Of a stretch of DNA of 60,263 nucleotides, positions 16,923 through 25,369 are shown piece after piece. Below the pieces are notes generated by a model. That model searched no databases and was not told where the DNA came from. It saw nothing but the letters and a program-made list of their open reading frames with translations. The stretch comes from Neisseriaceae bacterium HSC-16F19 (lineage in GTDB: Bacteria; Pseudomonadota; Gammaproteobacteria; Burkholderiales; Neisseriaceae). Made by a program: the position numbers and the translations under genes. The stretch is from assembly GCF_024171525.1 (NCBI RefSeq), contig NZ_JALJZY010000016.1, positions 1-60,263 of the forward strand. The letters are read 5' to 3'. Each line of letters begins with the position of its first letter. The stretch's first letter is position 1.

Positions 16923-17231
16923 ATTGCTCGCCCTTATCTTGCAGGGTTTTGTATTGTGAATTTCAGGCTGCCTGAAAAGGTTTCAGGCTGTAATTTGAGT
17001 CACCAGACCCAACAATTAAACTGTTTGCTTTTCGGTTGTGTTGGGTTTTCAACCCAACCTACACTTCCCAGGCGTAGGTTGGGTCGTCAGACCCAACAAT
17101 AAGGATGTTTCATTTTCCGGCTTTGTCGGGTTTTCAACCCAAGCCACACAGTTCAGACCGCAGCTTGGGTTGCCAGAGCCAACCAAGCTGTCTGTTTTTC
17201 GGTTTGCCGGGTTTGCAACCCAACCCGGCAC
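16923..17231. other. Palindrome-rich gap inside the nuo operon
   Basis: No gene is supported. The stretch contains a DUS (near 16965) and the cluster of TTGGGT-type palindromes described at 17000-17228. Confidence 0.7.
17000..17228. repeat. Cluster of GTAGGTTGGGT-type palindromes
   Basis: At least three units of the form GTAGGTTGGGTCGTCAGACC or its inverse (GGGTTTTCAACCCAACCTAC) alternate in orientation. Related clusters lie at 23462-23621 and 34466-34535. They can fold into stem-loops in the nuo transcript. Confidence 0.7.
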
Positions 17232-17627
17232 TCACTCGGCGCCGATAGAAGCCAAAAATTCTTGTTCGGTCAGCTTCGGCGTGTCGTTGGCCAAATCGTA
17301 ATACGGTGCTTTGCAGTCGATAAAAATTTGTGCGCCCAGAACCAAATCCTCGCCATCGGCAAACAAACCGGCATTGACGTAATAATCGTTGCCCACCTGT
17401 ACAAACAAATCGCTGCCGCAGTGTTGGCAAAACGCACGCTCGGCCCATTCGGACGACCGATAACGGCGGATATGCTCCTCGCCTTCAATCTGCGGCGGCG
17501 CACTGGCGGTCACCGCAAACGCTGCGCCGCCGGAACGGGTGCGGCATTTGCCGCAATGGCAGGCGTGAACGTGGTTATTGTGTTGCACGTCCAGTTTGAC
17601 TGCGCCGCAAAGACATTGTGCTTTCAT
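17232..17627 (-). CDS. GFA/CENP-V (Mss4-like) zinc protein
   Basis: A 131-residue protein of the glutathione-dependent formaldehyde-activating (GFA/CENP-V) family. The zinc ligands are visible: CLCGAV near the start, CHCGKC about 22 residues later, and FCQHCGSDLF. ATG at 17627 follows AAAGGT; an in-frame codon 15 bases upstream is less likely. It lies between nuoH and nuoI on the same strand, flanked on both sides by short palindromes, and has no known link to complex I. The family name reflects one member; most act as small zinc proteins of unknown reaction. It looks like an insertion into the operon that left transcription intact. Confidence 0.88.
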   Translation of the reverse strand: MKAQCLCGAVKLDVQHNNHVHACHCGKCRTRSGGAAFAVTASAPPQIEGEEHIRRYRSSEWAERAFCQHCGSDLFVQVGNDYYVNAGLFADGEDLVLGAQIFIDCKAPYYDLANDTPKLTEQEFLASIGAE

Positions 17628-17712
17628 GGTTTTACCTTTCAATGCTGTTCGTTTTTCAGTTTTGTTGGGTTTTCAACCCGACCTACCCCTTTTTCAGGCA
17701 GCCTTCAAGTGT

Positions 17713-18762
17713 TTACTTCCACAAACTCAGCGGCGAAATCATCCACAGGCCCAAGGCAATCACGGCCACGATGGTCACCGGAATCAGGATTTTCCAGCCC
17801 AGGCGCATGATTTGGTCGTAGCGGTAGCGCGGAAAGGTGGCGCGGATCCACAGATAGCCGTAGAGCACAAAAGCCATTTTGGCAAACATCCACAGGGCGC
17901 TCGGTGTGCCGATCAGGCCCCAGCTTTGCGGGAAGGGCGACAGCCAGCCGCCGAGGAACATCAGTGCGGTCAGGGCCGCAATCAGAATCATAAAGATGTA
18001 TTCGGCGAGGAAGAACAGCGCAAAGGCAAAACCGGAATACTCCACATGGAAACCGGCCACGATTTCCGACTCGCCCTCGGCCACGTCAAACGGGGCGCGG
18101 TTGGTTTCGGCCACGGCGGAAATCAGATAGACGATAAACAGCGGGAACAACGGCAGCCAGTTCCAGGAGAGCACCGAGCCACCGGCCATGCCCACCGCTT
18201 GTGCGGCGACAATGTCGTGGAAATTCATGCTGCCGGAAACCATGATCACGCCGATCAAGGCAAAGCCCATGGCGATTTCGTAGGAAATGGTTTGCGCGGA
18301 CGAGCGCATGGCACCCAAAAAGGCGTATTTGGAGTTGGACGCCCATCCGGCGATGATGACGCCGTACACCGACAGCGAGGTGATCATCAGGATATACAGC
18401 AAACCGGCGTCGATATGGGTGAGGACCCAGTTTTCGCTGAAGGGAATCACCGCCCAAGCGGCAAACGCCGGCGCCAGCGACAGCATAGGGCCGATGTAGA
18501 ACAACAGCTTGTTGGCTGCCCGCGGACGCACCACTTCTTTGAACAACAGCTTGAGAACGTCGGCAAAGGGCTGGATCAGGCCGAAGGGACCGGTCACATT
18601 GGGGCCGACGCGCAATTGCATGTAGCCGATGACTTTGCGTTCGAAATAGGTCAGATAGGCCACGGTGAGGATGAGCGGCAGCAGGATAATGACGATTTTC
18701 ACGATGATGGAAACCACCAAACCGATGTCCTGCCCCAGCAGGGATTGGAACCATGCCTGCAT
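17713..18762 (-). CDS. nuoH: NADH-quinone oxidoreductase subunit H
   Basis: A 349-residue membrane subunit that forms much of the quinone-binding cavity. Conserved pieces are YFERKVIGYMQLRVGPNVTGPFGLIQPFADVLKLLFKE and ISAVAETNRAPFDVAEGESEIVAGFHVEYSG, with the acidic residues of the E-channel. About eight helices. Its ATG overlaps the nuoG stop by one base (TAATG). Downstream come a 70-base palindromic stretch and the GFA gene rather than nuoI. Confidence 0.97.
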   Translation of the reverse strand: MQAWFQSLLGQDIGLVVSIIVKIVIILLPLILTVAYLTYFERKVIGYMQLRVGPNVTGPFGLIQPFADVLKLLFKEVVRPRAANKLLFYIGPMLSLAPAFAAWAVIPFSENWVLTHIDAGLLYILMITSLSVYGVIIAGWASNSKYAFLGAMRSSAQTISYEIAMGFALIGVIMVSGSMNFHDIVAAQAVGMAGGSVLSWNWLPLFPLFIVYLISAVAETNRAPFDVAEGESEIVAGFHVEYSGFAFALFFLAEYIFMILIAALTALMFLGGWLSPFPQSWGLIGTPSALWMFAKMAFVLYGYLWIRATFPRYRYDQIMRLGWKILIPVTIVAVIALGLWMISPLSLWK

Positions 18763-21020
18763 TATGCGCCTCCCAGTTCAACGCTGTTCATCAGACCGCC
18801 CGCGGCGGCATTGGCCGTATGCAACGGCAGGTACACCACGTTTTCAGGCAGCGTGTCGTCGGCCGCCACGGTCACGCTCACGCTGTGGCCTTGATGGCTG
18901 ATGCGCGCGCTGTCGCCGTGAATCAGGCCGGATGCGGCGAGCGTCAGCGGATGCACGCGTGCGGCCGGAACCGCGGCATGGTCGGTGGCTTGCAGGGGTG
19001 CGGAGCGGCGCACGATGGCGTCGCTGTGGTAAATGCCGGTGCCGCCCACCCGCACCAAACGGCGTGACGCGGCGGCGGCCTCACCCTGCCAGCTGCTGCG
19101 GTTGTTCAGTTTTTCAGGCAGCCCCGCCGGGTCGAGGGCGGCTTTGAGCACCTGTTCGCTGCTGTCGAAATCGAAACCGGCCAGCTCGAACACATTGCCG
19201 AGCACGCGCAGCACTTTCCACAGCGGGCGCGAATCGCCCAGGCCTTTGACCACGCCGCGGAAGGACTGCAGGCGGCCTTCCATATTGACAAAGCTGCCGG
19301 AAGTTTCGGTAAACGGCGCAATCGGCAACAGCACGTCGCACACGTCCAAGAGCGTGTCGCTCTCGTAAGCCGTAAACGCCATCACGCTGTGCGCCTGCTT
19401 CAAGGCCGCCACGGCGGCACCGCCGTCGGCCACGTCGATTTCCGGCTCCACATTCATCAGCAGCACGGCTTTTTTCGGCCGCGCCTGCATGGTTTGGATG
19501 CTGTCGCCGATGTCCGCGCCCAGTACGGCGGCACCGACGCTGTTGGCGGCCTGCGGCAGAATGCCCAGCACCGCGCCGGTGGCATCGGCCAGTTGTTGTG
19601 CGGCGGCGTAAACAGCGGCGTAATCGGGGTGGTTTTGTACTTCCGCACCCAGGAGAATGGCGGCTTTTTCACCGTTTTTCAGGCTGCCTGAAACCGCATG
19701 TGCGGTATCCGCGGCCAAGGCTTGCAGCCGTGCCGCCCAGTGGTCGGGATGGATGGCTTCTTGTGCCAGCAGGGGCATGTGCAATGCCTCGCGGCTGCTG
19801 GCGATAACGCTGACGCGGGTAAAACCCTTGGCGGCGCGGCGCAGGCGTGCGGTCAAGAGCGGCTGCTCTTTGCGCAGATTGGCACCCACCACCAGCAGGG
19901 CATCCAAACCGCTCAAGGCCTCGATGGACTGGCCCAGCCACGGCGCACCTTGCAGGCTGGCAGCCAGACGTTCGTCTTGCTGCTGCAAGCGGGTGGCGAT
20001 GTGTTTGATGCCCAGACCCTGCGCCAGTTTCTGCGTCAGATACAGCTCCTCCACGGTGTTGGCGGCATTGGCCCAGATGCCGATGCTGTCCGCACCGTCT
20101 TCTTTGCGGATGCAGTCCAGGGTTTTTTTCACATAATCGAGCGCGGTTTGCCAATCGACATCGTGCCATTGGCCGTCGTGCTTGATTTTCGGGGTTTTCA
20201 GGCGGCTGGCGTGGTACAGGCCTTCATAGGCGAAGCGGTCGCGGTCGGCTATCCAGCATTCGTTGATGGCTTCGTTTTCCAAGGGCAGCACGCGGCGCAC
20301 GGTGTGCTCCTTGGTCTGCACAATCAGGTTGCTGCCCAAAGCATCGTGACCGGAAACGGTTTTGCGGCGGGAAAGCTCCCACGAACGCGCATCGTAACGG
20401 AAAGGCTTGCTGGTGAGCGCGCCCACCGGACACAAATCAATCACATTGCCGGAGAGTTCGGTTTCCACCGCCTTGCCGATAAAGGGCATGATTTCGGAAA
20501 ACTCGCCGCGGTTGGCCATGCCGATTTCCTGCACGCCGGCGATTTCCTCGGTAAAGCGCACGCAGCGGGTGCAGTGGATGCAGCGGCTCATTTCCGCGGC
20601 CGACACCAAGGGGCCCATGTCTTTGCCCGCCACCGCGCGTTTGGCCTCGCGGTAACGGCTGTGGCCCATGCCGTAACCCATGGACAAATCCTGCAACTGG
20701 CATTCGCCGCCCTGGTCGCAAATCGGGCAGTCCAGCGGATGGTTGATGAGCAAAAATTCCATCACCCCCGCCTGCGCCTGCTTGGCCTTGGGCGAATGGG
20801 TGTGCACCACCATGCCGTCGGTTACCGGCGTGGCGCAGGCCGGCAGCGGCTTGGGCGCTTTCTCCACTTCCACCAGGCACATGCGGCAGTTGGCGGCGAT
20901 GGAGAGTTTTTTGTGATAGCAGAAATGCGGAATATAGGTACCGAGCTTGTGCGCCGCCTCAATCACCGTGGCGCCCTGCTCTACCGATACCTGCTTACCG
21001 TCGATTTCGATATGTAACAT
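18762..21020 (-). CDS. nuoG: NADH-quinone oxidoreductase subunit G
   Basis: A 752-residue iron-sulfur subunit. The N-terminus carries the 2Fe-2S ferredoxin domain (CYHKKLSIAANCRMCLVEVE and the later ACATPV), then the HxxxCxxC-type N5 region (DCPICDQGGECQLQD) and CIHCTRCVRFTEEI for the 4Fe-4S clusters. The rest is the molybdopterin-oxidoreductase-like domain without a cofactor. AGGAAACAACC precedes the ATG. Several intragenic DUS copies encode Ser-Leu-rich spots. Just upstream is not nuoF but a DUS hairpin and the DUF559 cassette. Confidence 0.97.
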   Translation of the reverse strand: MLHIEIDGKQVSVEQGATVIEAAHKLGTYIPHFCYHKKLSIAANCRMCLVEVEKAPKPLPACATPVTDGMVVHTHSPKAKQAQAGVMEFLLINHPLDCPICDQGGECQLQDLSMGYGMGHSRYREAKRAVAGKDMGPLVSAAEMSRCIHCTRCVRFTEEIAGVQEIGMANRGEFSEIMPFIGKAVETELSGNVIDLCPVGALTSKPFRYDARSWELSRRKTVSGHDALGSNLIVQTKEHTVRRVLPLENEAINECWIADRDRFAYEGLYHASRLKTPKIKHDGQWHDVDWQTALDYVKKTLDCIRKEDGADSIGIWANAANTVEELYLTQKLAQGLGIKHIATRLQQQDERLAASLQGAPWLGQSIEALSGLDALLVVGANLRKEQPLLTARLRRAAKGFTRVSVIASSREALHMPLLAQEAIHPDHWAARLQALAADTAHAVSGSLKNGEKAAILLGAEVQNHPDYAAVYAAAQQLADATGAVLGILPQAANSVGAAVLGADIGDSIQTMQARPKKAVLLMNVEPEIDVADGGAAVAALKQAHSVMAFTAYESDTLLDVCDVLLPIAPFTETSGSFVNMEGRLQSFRGVVKGLGDSRPLWKVLRVLGNVFELAGFDFDSSEQVLKAALDPAGLPEKLNNRSSWQGEAAAASRRLVRVGGTGIYHSDAIVRRSAPLQATDHAAVPAARVHPLTLAASGLIHGDSARISHQGHSVSVTVAADDTLPENVVYLPLHTANAAAGGLMNSVELGGA

Positions 21021-21067
21021 GGTTGTTTCCTAGTTACGATTTTATTGATTAAAAGGTTTTTGGGGGG

Positions 21068-21117
21068 GCTGCCTGAAACGAATTTGAGTTGTTCAATTCG
21101 TTTTTCAGGCAGCCTGT
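21068..21117. terminator. Inverted-DUS hairpin between the DUF559 gene and nuoG
   Basis: GGCTGCCTGAAACGAATT pairs with AATTCGTTTTTCAGGCAGCC, with one arm slightly longer. If it terminates fully it would cut nuoG-nuoN off from the nuoA promoter, so it may only attenuate, or a second promoter may lie nearby. Confidence 0.5.
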
Positions 21118-21146
21118 ATTGTTTACGTCCGGGCCAATAAGCCCCG

Positions 21147-21563
21147 TTATCCGCTGCTGCCACCTGTCCCCTCTCCCGCTTGCGGGGGAGGGCTAGGGTG
21201 GGGGCATTCCCCATCACAACAGCATTCTAAAATTTTCTCCAGCACACTCTCGGTCTGCTGCAATACTTCATCATTCCAAAACCGCAGTACCCGATAGCCT
21301 TGCCGATGCAAAAAAGCCGTACGCTGCGCGTCATATTTCATTTGTTCTGCATGCTGCCCGCCGTCCAACTCAATCACCAATCGATGCTGCATACAGACAA
21401 AATCAACAATGTACCGGCCAATCACCTGCTGGCGGCGGAATTTAATGCCGTTCAAACGTTTATCCCGCAAGTGATACCACAGGCGCTGCTCGGCCAAGCT
21501 CATGTCTTGTCTTAGTGAGCGGGCATTTTCTTGCAAAACACGGTTACGGGTCATGCGCTTCAT
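21147..21563 (-). CDS. DUF559 (Vsr-like fold) endonuclease-domain protein
   Basis: A 138-residue protein with the full DUF559 core: MSLAEQRLWYHLRDKRLNG, KFRRQQVIGRYIVDFVC, then LVIELDGGQHAEQ and GYRVLRFWNDEV. The D..ELDG.QH pattern matches the PD-(D/E)XK nuclease fold related to Vsr. The last residues (PHPSPPPQAGEG) are encoded by a palindromic repeat that continues past the gene, and an inverted copy lies just upstream. The gene thus sits in a 497-bp cassette inserted between nuoF and nuoG. The family has no proven role; DNA repair or mobilisation is speculation. Confidence 0.85.
   Translation of the reverse strand: MKRMTRNRVLQENARSLRQDMSLAEQRLWYHLRDKRLNGIKFRRQQVIGRYIVDFVCMQHRLVIELDGGQHAEQMKYDAQRTAFLHRQGYRVLRFWNDEVLQQTESVLEKILECCCDGECPHPSPPPQAGEGTGGSSG
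21164..21204 (+). repeat. Left arm of the DUF559-flanking inverted repeat
   Basis: A 41-bp unit beginning CTGTCCCCTCTCCCGCTTGC and ending TAGGGTGGGGG. It overlaps the 3' end of the DUF559 gene and encodes its Pro/Gly tail. The inverted partner is at 21617-21660; about 39 of 41 bases agree. Confidence 0.8.
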
Positions 21564-21616
21564 TTAGGGTGTTTTGTCTTTTGGGTGTCTCTGTGATGGG
21601 CAGTAACTTTAGGATA

Positions 21617-21660
21617 CCACCCCCACCCTAACCCTCCCCCGCCAGCGGGAGAGGGGACAG
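21617..21660 (-). repeat. Right arm of the DUF559-flanking inverted repeat
   Basis: The inverted partner of 21164-21204, reading CCACCCCCACCCTAACCCTC and onward to GGAGAGGGGACAG on the plus strand. It begins 54 bases upstream of the DUF559 start codon. Confidence 0.8.
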
Positions 21661-21722
21661 ATCCGCTACTGTCACACACTTTGTCCAAATAAATTCAGGG
21701 TTTTATATAGTTTAATTCTAGA

Positions 21723-22049
21723 TTATTTTTTATCCAAAATTTTTAGATCAAATAAGCGTTTACATTTTTCTAAAACACTACTCTTCTTTAAAGATATCTC
21801 ATATATAGAACAATCTAAATTAGCATTGTATTTTTCATTTAATACTCGGCACCAATCACTTGGAGTTGTAGGGTTTGACTCCTGAAATATATTTAAAACT
21901 TCTTTAACTAAATCATCTGTGCCATCAACAACATCACCATTACCATCTAAAAAGCCTGATAATTGACCTGTTTTGATATATAGCCCGAAACCTTCCCATG
22001 ATGCATCATGAAAAAGTCCCTCAATCTCGTTTCTCAACTTAATTTTCAT
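21723..22049 (-). CDS. AT-rich orphan protein
   Basis: A 108-residue protein with no signal peptide or membrane segment, rich in Lys, Asp, Asn and Ile. It contains GLYIKTGQLSGFLDGNGDVVDGTDDLV and three cysteines. Codon use is clearly AT-rich (about one third GC by eye) against strongly GC-rich nuo neighbours, which points to recent transfer. AAAGG lies 7 bases before the ATG, 40 bases after the nuoF stop, so it could be co-transcribed. I recognise no family. Small acidic orphans of this kind are sometimes immunity proteins, but no toxin gene is nearby, so that is not claimed. Confidence 0.7.
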   Translation of the reverse strand: MKIKLRNEIEGLFHDASWEGFGLYIKTGQLSGFLDGNGDVVDGTDDLVKEVLNIFQESNPTTPSDWCRVLNEKYNANLDCSIYEISLKKSSVLEKCKRLFDLKILDKK

Positions 22050-22088
22050 CGCTAGCCTTTCGGTCTTAAACAGTCTTCCAGATTGAAA

Positions 22089-23384
22089 CTAACACCACTT
22101 ATGCGCCTTGGCCGGGCCGCCGTGTTCGATATAGTGTTCAAACTCGTGGCGGAAGTGCTTGGTAAAGCTGCGTACCGGGAATACCGCGGCATCGGCCAGG
22201 GCGCAGATGGTGCGGCCGGCCATATTGTTGCCGATGGAATCGAGCAGTTCCAAATCTTCCGGGCGGCCTTTGCCGTTGGCGATGCGGTGGACGATGCGGT
22301 ACAGCCAGCCGGTGCCTTCGCGGCAGGGGGTGCATTGGCCGCAGGATTCTTCATGATAGAAATAACTCAAACGCTCCAGCGCTTTCACCATGCACACGTC
22401 TTCGTCCATCACAATCACCGCGCCGGAACCGAGCATGGAACCGGCTTTGCTGATGGCGTCGTAATCCATGGTCAGCTCCATCATGATGTCGCCGGGCAAA
22501 ACCGGGGCAGAAGAGCCGCCGGGAATCACCGCTTTCAGCTTTTTGCCGCCGCGCATGCCGCCGGCCATGGCCAGCAGGTCTTTAAACGGCGTGCCCAGCG
22601 GCACTTCGTAGTTGCCGGGGCGCTCGACGTGGCCGGAAATGGAAAACAGCTTGGTGCCGCCGTTATTGGGAATGCCGTGGTCGGCAAAGGTTTGGCCGCC
22701 GTCGCGGATGATAAACGGCACCGAAGCAAAGGTTTCGGTGTTGTTGATGGTGGTCGGTTTGCCGTAAAGGCCGAACGAGGCCGGGAACGGCGGTTTGAAA
22801 CGCGGCTGGCCTTTTTTGCCCTCCAGCGATTCCAGCAAAGCGGTTTCCTCGCCGCAGATATAGGCGCCGTAGCCGTGGGCGGCAAACAGGTCGAAGGAAA
22901 AACCGCTGCCCAGGATATTGTTGCCGAGCAAACCGGCCTGGCGCGCTTCGGCCAGCGCGTCTTCAAAGCGCTGATAGCCTTCGAAAATCTCGCCGTGAAT
23001 ATAGTTGTAACCGGCGGCGGCGCCCATGGCGTAACCGGCGATAATCATGCCTTCAATCAGCGCATGCGGATTGAACATGATGATGTCACGGTCTTTAAAC
23101 GTACCCGGCTCGCCCTCGTCGGTATTGCACACCACGTATTTGGCGCCCGGAAACGCGCGCGGCATAAAGCTCCATTTCAGGCCGGTGGGAAAACCGGCAC
23201 CGCCGCGACCGCGCAGGCCGGAAGTTTTGACTTCGGAAATCACATCGTCTTGCGACATGTTTTCGCTCAGGATTTTGCGCAAAGCACGATAACCGCCGCG
23301 CGCTTCGTAAGCGGCCAGCGTCCAGCAGTCGGGTTCCCGGGTATCGACTTGTTCAAAAATTACGCCTGATTGGTAAATAGCCAT
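22089..23384 (-). CDS. nuoF: NADH-quinone oxidoreductase subunit F
   Basis: A 431-residue NADH-binding subunit with FMN and cluster N3. The FMN/NADH glycine motif GRGGAGFPTGLKW is near residue 57; GAYICGEETALLESLEGKKG and the 4Fe-4S ligands ESCGQCTPCREG follow, with the last cysteine in RTICALADAA. It oxidises NADH together with NuoE and NuoG. The SD is weak. Upstream lies a 258-bp stretch of palindromes before nuoE; downstream come two foreign genes before nuoG. Confidence 0.97.
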   Translation of the reverse strand: MAIYQSGVIFEQVDTREPDCWTLAAYEARGGYRALRKILSENMSQDDVISEVKTSGLRGRGGAGFPTGLKWSFMPRAFPGAKYVVCNTDEGEPGTFKDRDIIMFNPHALIEGMIIAGYAMGAAAGYNYIHGEIFEGYQRFEDALAEARQAGLLGNNILGSGFSFDLFAAHGYGAYICGEETALLESLEGKKGQPRFKPPFPASFGLYGKPTTINNTETFASVPFIIRDGGQTFADHGIPNNGGTKLFSISGHVERPGNYEVPLGTPFKDLLAMAGGMRGGKKLKAVIPGGSSAPVLPGDIMMELTMDYDAISKAGSMLGSGAVIVMDEDVCMVKALERLSYFYHEESCGQCTPCREGTGWLYRIVHRIANGKGRPEDLELLDSIGNNMAGRTICALADAAVFPVRSFTKHFRHEFEHYIEHGGPAKAHKWC

Positions 23385-23461
23385 TTGCTTTGCCTGTTTT
23401 TCGGTTTGTTTGTTGCGGTTTTCAGGCTGCCTGAAAACCGGTTTGCAATTGGTGTTTCGTT

Positions 23462-23621
23462 GTAGGTTGGGTTGGCAAACCCAACAATAGCCAATACGGT
23501 TTAGTTTGATGTTGGGTTTTCAACCCAAGCTACCCTTCAGGCAGTTTCGTAGGTCGGATTCTTGAATCCGACATTTGCCTTATCTCAACAGCTAATGTTG
23601 GGTTTTCAACCCAACCTACCA
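23462..23621. repeat. Palindrome cluster between nuoE and nuoF
   Basis: Units GTAGGTTGGGTTGGCAAACC, GTTGGGTTTTCAACCCAAGC, GTAGGTCGGATTCTTGAATC and GTTGGGTTTTCAACCCAACC occur in succession, partly in opposite orientation, mixed with partial DUS. The two families (TTGGGT and TCGGATTC) are found elsewhere in the window. Confidence 0.7.
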
Positions 23622-23642
23622 TTTCTTATTTTTCAGGCAGCC

Positions 23643-24116
23643 TTACTGCAATTCCGCCAACTTGGCTTCAATCGCCTCTTCGGTCATAAAGCTGCACATT
23701 TTGTGGTTGTTCACCAGCAGCACCGGGGCGTCGCCGCAGGCGCCCATGCATTCGCCTTCCATCAGCGTGTATTTGCCGTCGGCGGTGGTTTCGCCAAAGC
23801 CGATGCCGAGTTTTTTCTTCAAATAATCGGCCGCATCCACGCCACCGCGCAGGGCGCAGGGCAGATTGGTGCATACGGTGATTTTGTATTTGCCCACCGG
23901 AGCGAGGTCGTACATATTGTAGAAAGTGGCCACTTCATAGGCCGCCACCGGCGCCATGCCGATGTAGTCGGCGACAAATTCGATGGTTTCCGGCGCCAGA
24001 TAGCCTTTTTCCACTTGGGCGATGCGCAGCGCGGCCATCACGGCGGAGCGGCGTTGGTCGGCCGGGTATTTGGCCAGTTCTGCGTCGATTTGTTGTAAGG
24101 ATTGTGCGGATAACAT
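23643..24116 (-). CDS. nuoE: NADH-quinone oxidoreductase subunit E
   Basis: A 157-residue thioredoxin-like 2Fe-2S subunit (cluster N1a). The four cysteine ligands are visible in VCTNLPC and, about 40 residues later, GECMGACGDAP. VATFYNMYDLAPVGKY is conserved. Start at 24116, overlapping the nuoD stop by one base (TGATG); the frame opens far upstream but only as a shadow of nuoD. Confidence 0.96.
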   Translation of the reverse strand: MLSAQSLQQIDAELAKYPADQRRSAVMAALRIAQVEKGYLAPETIEFVADYIGMAPVAAYEVATFYNMYDLAPVGKYKITVCTNLPCALRGGVDAADYLKKKLGIGFGETTADGKYTLMEGECMGACGDAPVLLVNNHKMCSFMTEEAIEAKLAELQ

Positions 24117-25369
24117 CAGCGGTCCACCTCTCCGAATACGATGTCTTGGGTACCGATAATCGCCACCACGTCGGCGAGCATGTGGCCGCGCGACATTTCG
24201 TCTATGCCTTGCAGATGGGCAAAGCCGGGGGCGCGGATTTTCATGCGGTAGGGCTTGTTGGCGCCGTCGGACACCATATAAATGCCGAATTCGCCTTTGG
24301 GATGCTCCACGGCGGAATACACTTCGCCTTCGGGCACGTGCATGCCTTCGGTAAACAGTTTGAAATGGTGAATCAAGTCTTCCATGCCCATTTTCATGTC
24401 GGTGCGCTTGGGCGGAGCCACTTTGCGGTCTTCGGTAATCACCGGGCCGGGGTTGGCGCGCAGCCAGTCGGCGCATTGCTTGATGATGCGCACGGACTGG
24501 CGCATTTCGTTTACGCGGCACAGATAGCGGTCGTAGCAGTCGCCGTTCACACCCACGGGAATGTCGAAATCCACATGGGCATAAGCATCGTAAGGCGCTT
24601 TTTTGCGGATGTCCCACTCCACGCCGGAACCGCGCAGCATCACGCCGGTAAAGCCTTTTTGCAGTGCGCGCTCGGGCGATACCACGCCGATGCCGACGGT
24701 ACGCTGTTTCCAGATGCGGTTGTCGGTGAGCAGGGTTTCCAGTTCGTCTACGCCTTTGATAAAGCGCTCGCAGAAGTAATCGACAAAATCCAGCATCGAA
24801 CCTTCGCGCCCTTGGTTCAAATCTTTAAGCACTTTGGCGTTGCGGTATTTGCTCGATTCGTATTTGGGCATGAAATCGGGCAGGTCGCGATAAACGCCGC
24901 CGGGACGGAAATACGCCGCGTGCATGCGCGCGCCGGAGACGGCTTCGTACAAGTCCATCAAATCTTCGCGATAGCGGAAGGCATAGAGGATGGCGGTCAT
25001 GGCGCCGATGTCCAAAGCGTGCGAGCCGACACCCATTAAATGGTTGAGGATGCGGGTCACTTCGGCAAACATCACGCGGATGTATTGCGCGCGGATGGGC
25101 ACGTCGATGCCGGTGAGGCGCTCGATGGCGATGCAATAAGCCTGCTCGTTCACCATCATGGACACATAGTCCAAGCGGTCCATATAGGGCAGGGTTTGCA
25201 GATAGGTGCGGGTTTCGGCCAGTTTTTCGGTACCGCGGTGCAAGAGGCCGATGTGCGGGTCGGCGCGGACAATGGTCTCGCCTTCCAGTTCCAGAATCAG
25301 GCGCAACACGCCGTGCGCCGCCGGGTGTTGCGGGCCGAAGTTGATGGTGTAATTGCGGAGTTTAGCCAC
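24116..25369 (-). CDS. nuoD: NADH-quinone oxidoreductase subunit D
   Basis: A 417-residue 49-kDa-type subunit forming the quinone site with NuoB. Signature pieces are NFGPQHPAAHGVLRL (loop next to the quinone head), HIGLLHRGTEKLAE, and GVGSHALDIGAM. The start is taken as GTG at 25369 (reading VAKLRNYTINFG) because GAGGAG lies 8 bases upstream and family members begin there; an ATG 48 bases further up overlaps nuoC too deeply. The nuoC stop lies inside the first codons, indicating coupled translation. Confidence 0.95.
   Translation of the reverse strand: MAKLRNYTINFGPQHPAAHGVLRLILELEGETIVRADPHIGLLHRGTEKLAETRTYLQTLPYMDRLDYVSMMVNEQAYCIAIERLTGIDVPIRAQYIRVMFAEVTRILNHLMGVGSHALDIGAMTAILYAFRYREDLMDLYEAVSGARMHAAYFRPGGVYRDLPDFMPKYESSKYRNAKVLKDLNQGREGSMLDFVDYFCERFIKGVDELETLLTDNRIWKQRTVGIGVVSPERALQKGFTGVMLRGSGVEWDIRKKAPYDAYAHVDFDIPVGVNGDCYDRYLCRVNEMRQSVRIIKQCADWLRANPGPVITEDRKVAPPKRTDMKMGMEDLIHHFKLFTEGMHVPEGEVYSAVEHPKGEFGIYMVSDGANKPYRMKIRAPGFAHLQGIDEMSRGHMLADVVAIIGTQDIVFGEVDR

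Noticed and set aside
16923..17228. CRISPR-like repeats
   Set aside because: Units alternate in orientation, vary in spacing and sequence, and spacers are not of constant length; no cas genes are near.
21723..22049. Immunity protein of a toxin system
   Set aside because: Size and composition would fit, but there is no toxin, Rhs, CdiA or secretion gene near it.
21147..22049. Two-gene defence island (DUF559 plus AT-rich gene)
   Set aside because: The genes differ in composition, the inverted repeats enclose only DUF559, and there is no shared promoter or third component.
24117..24617. N-terminal extension of nuoE
   Set aside because: The frame stays open only because it runs antiphase through nuoD; family length and the TGATG overlap fix the start at 24116.
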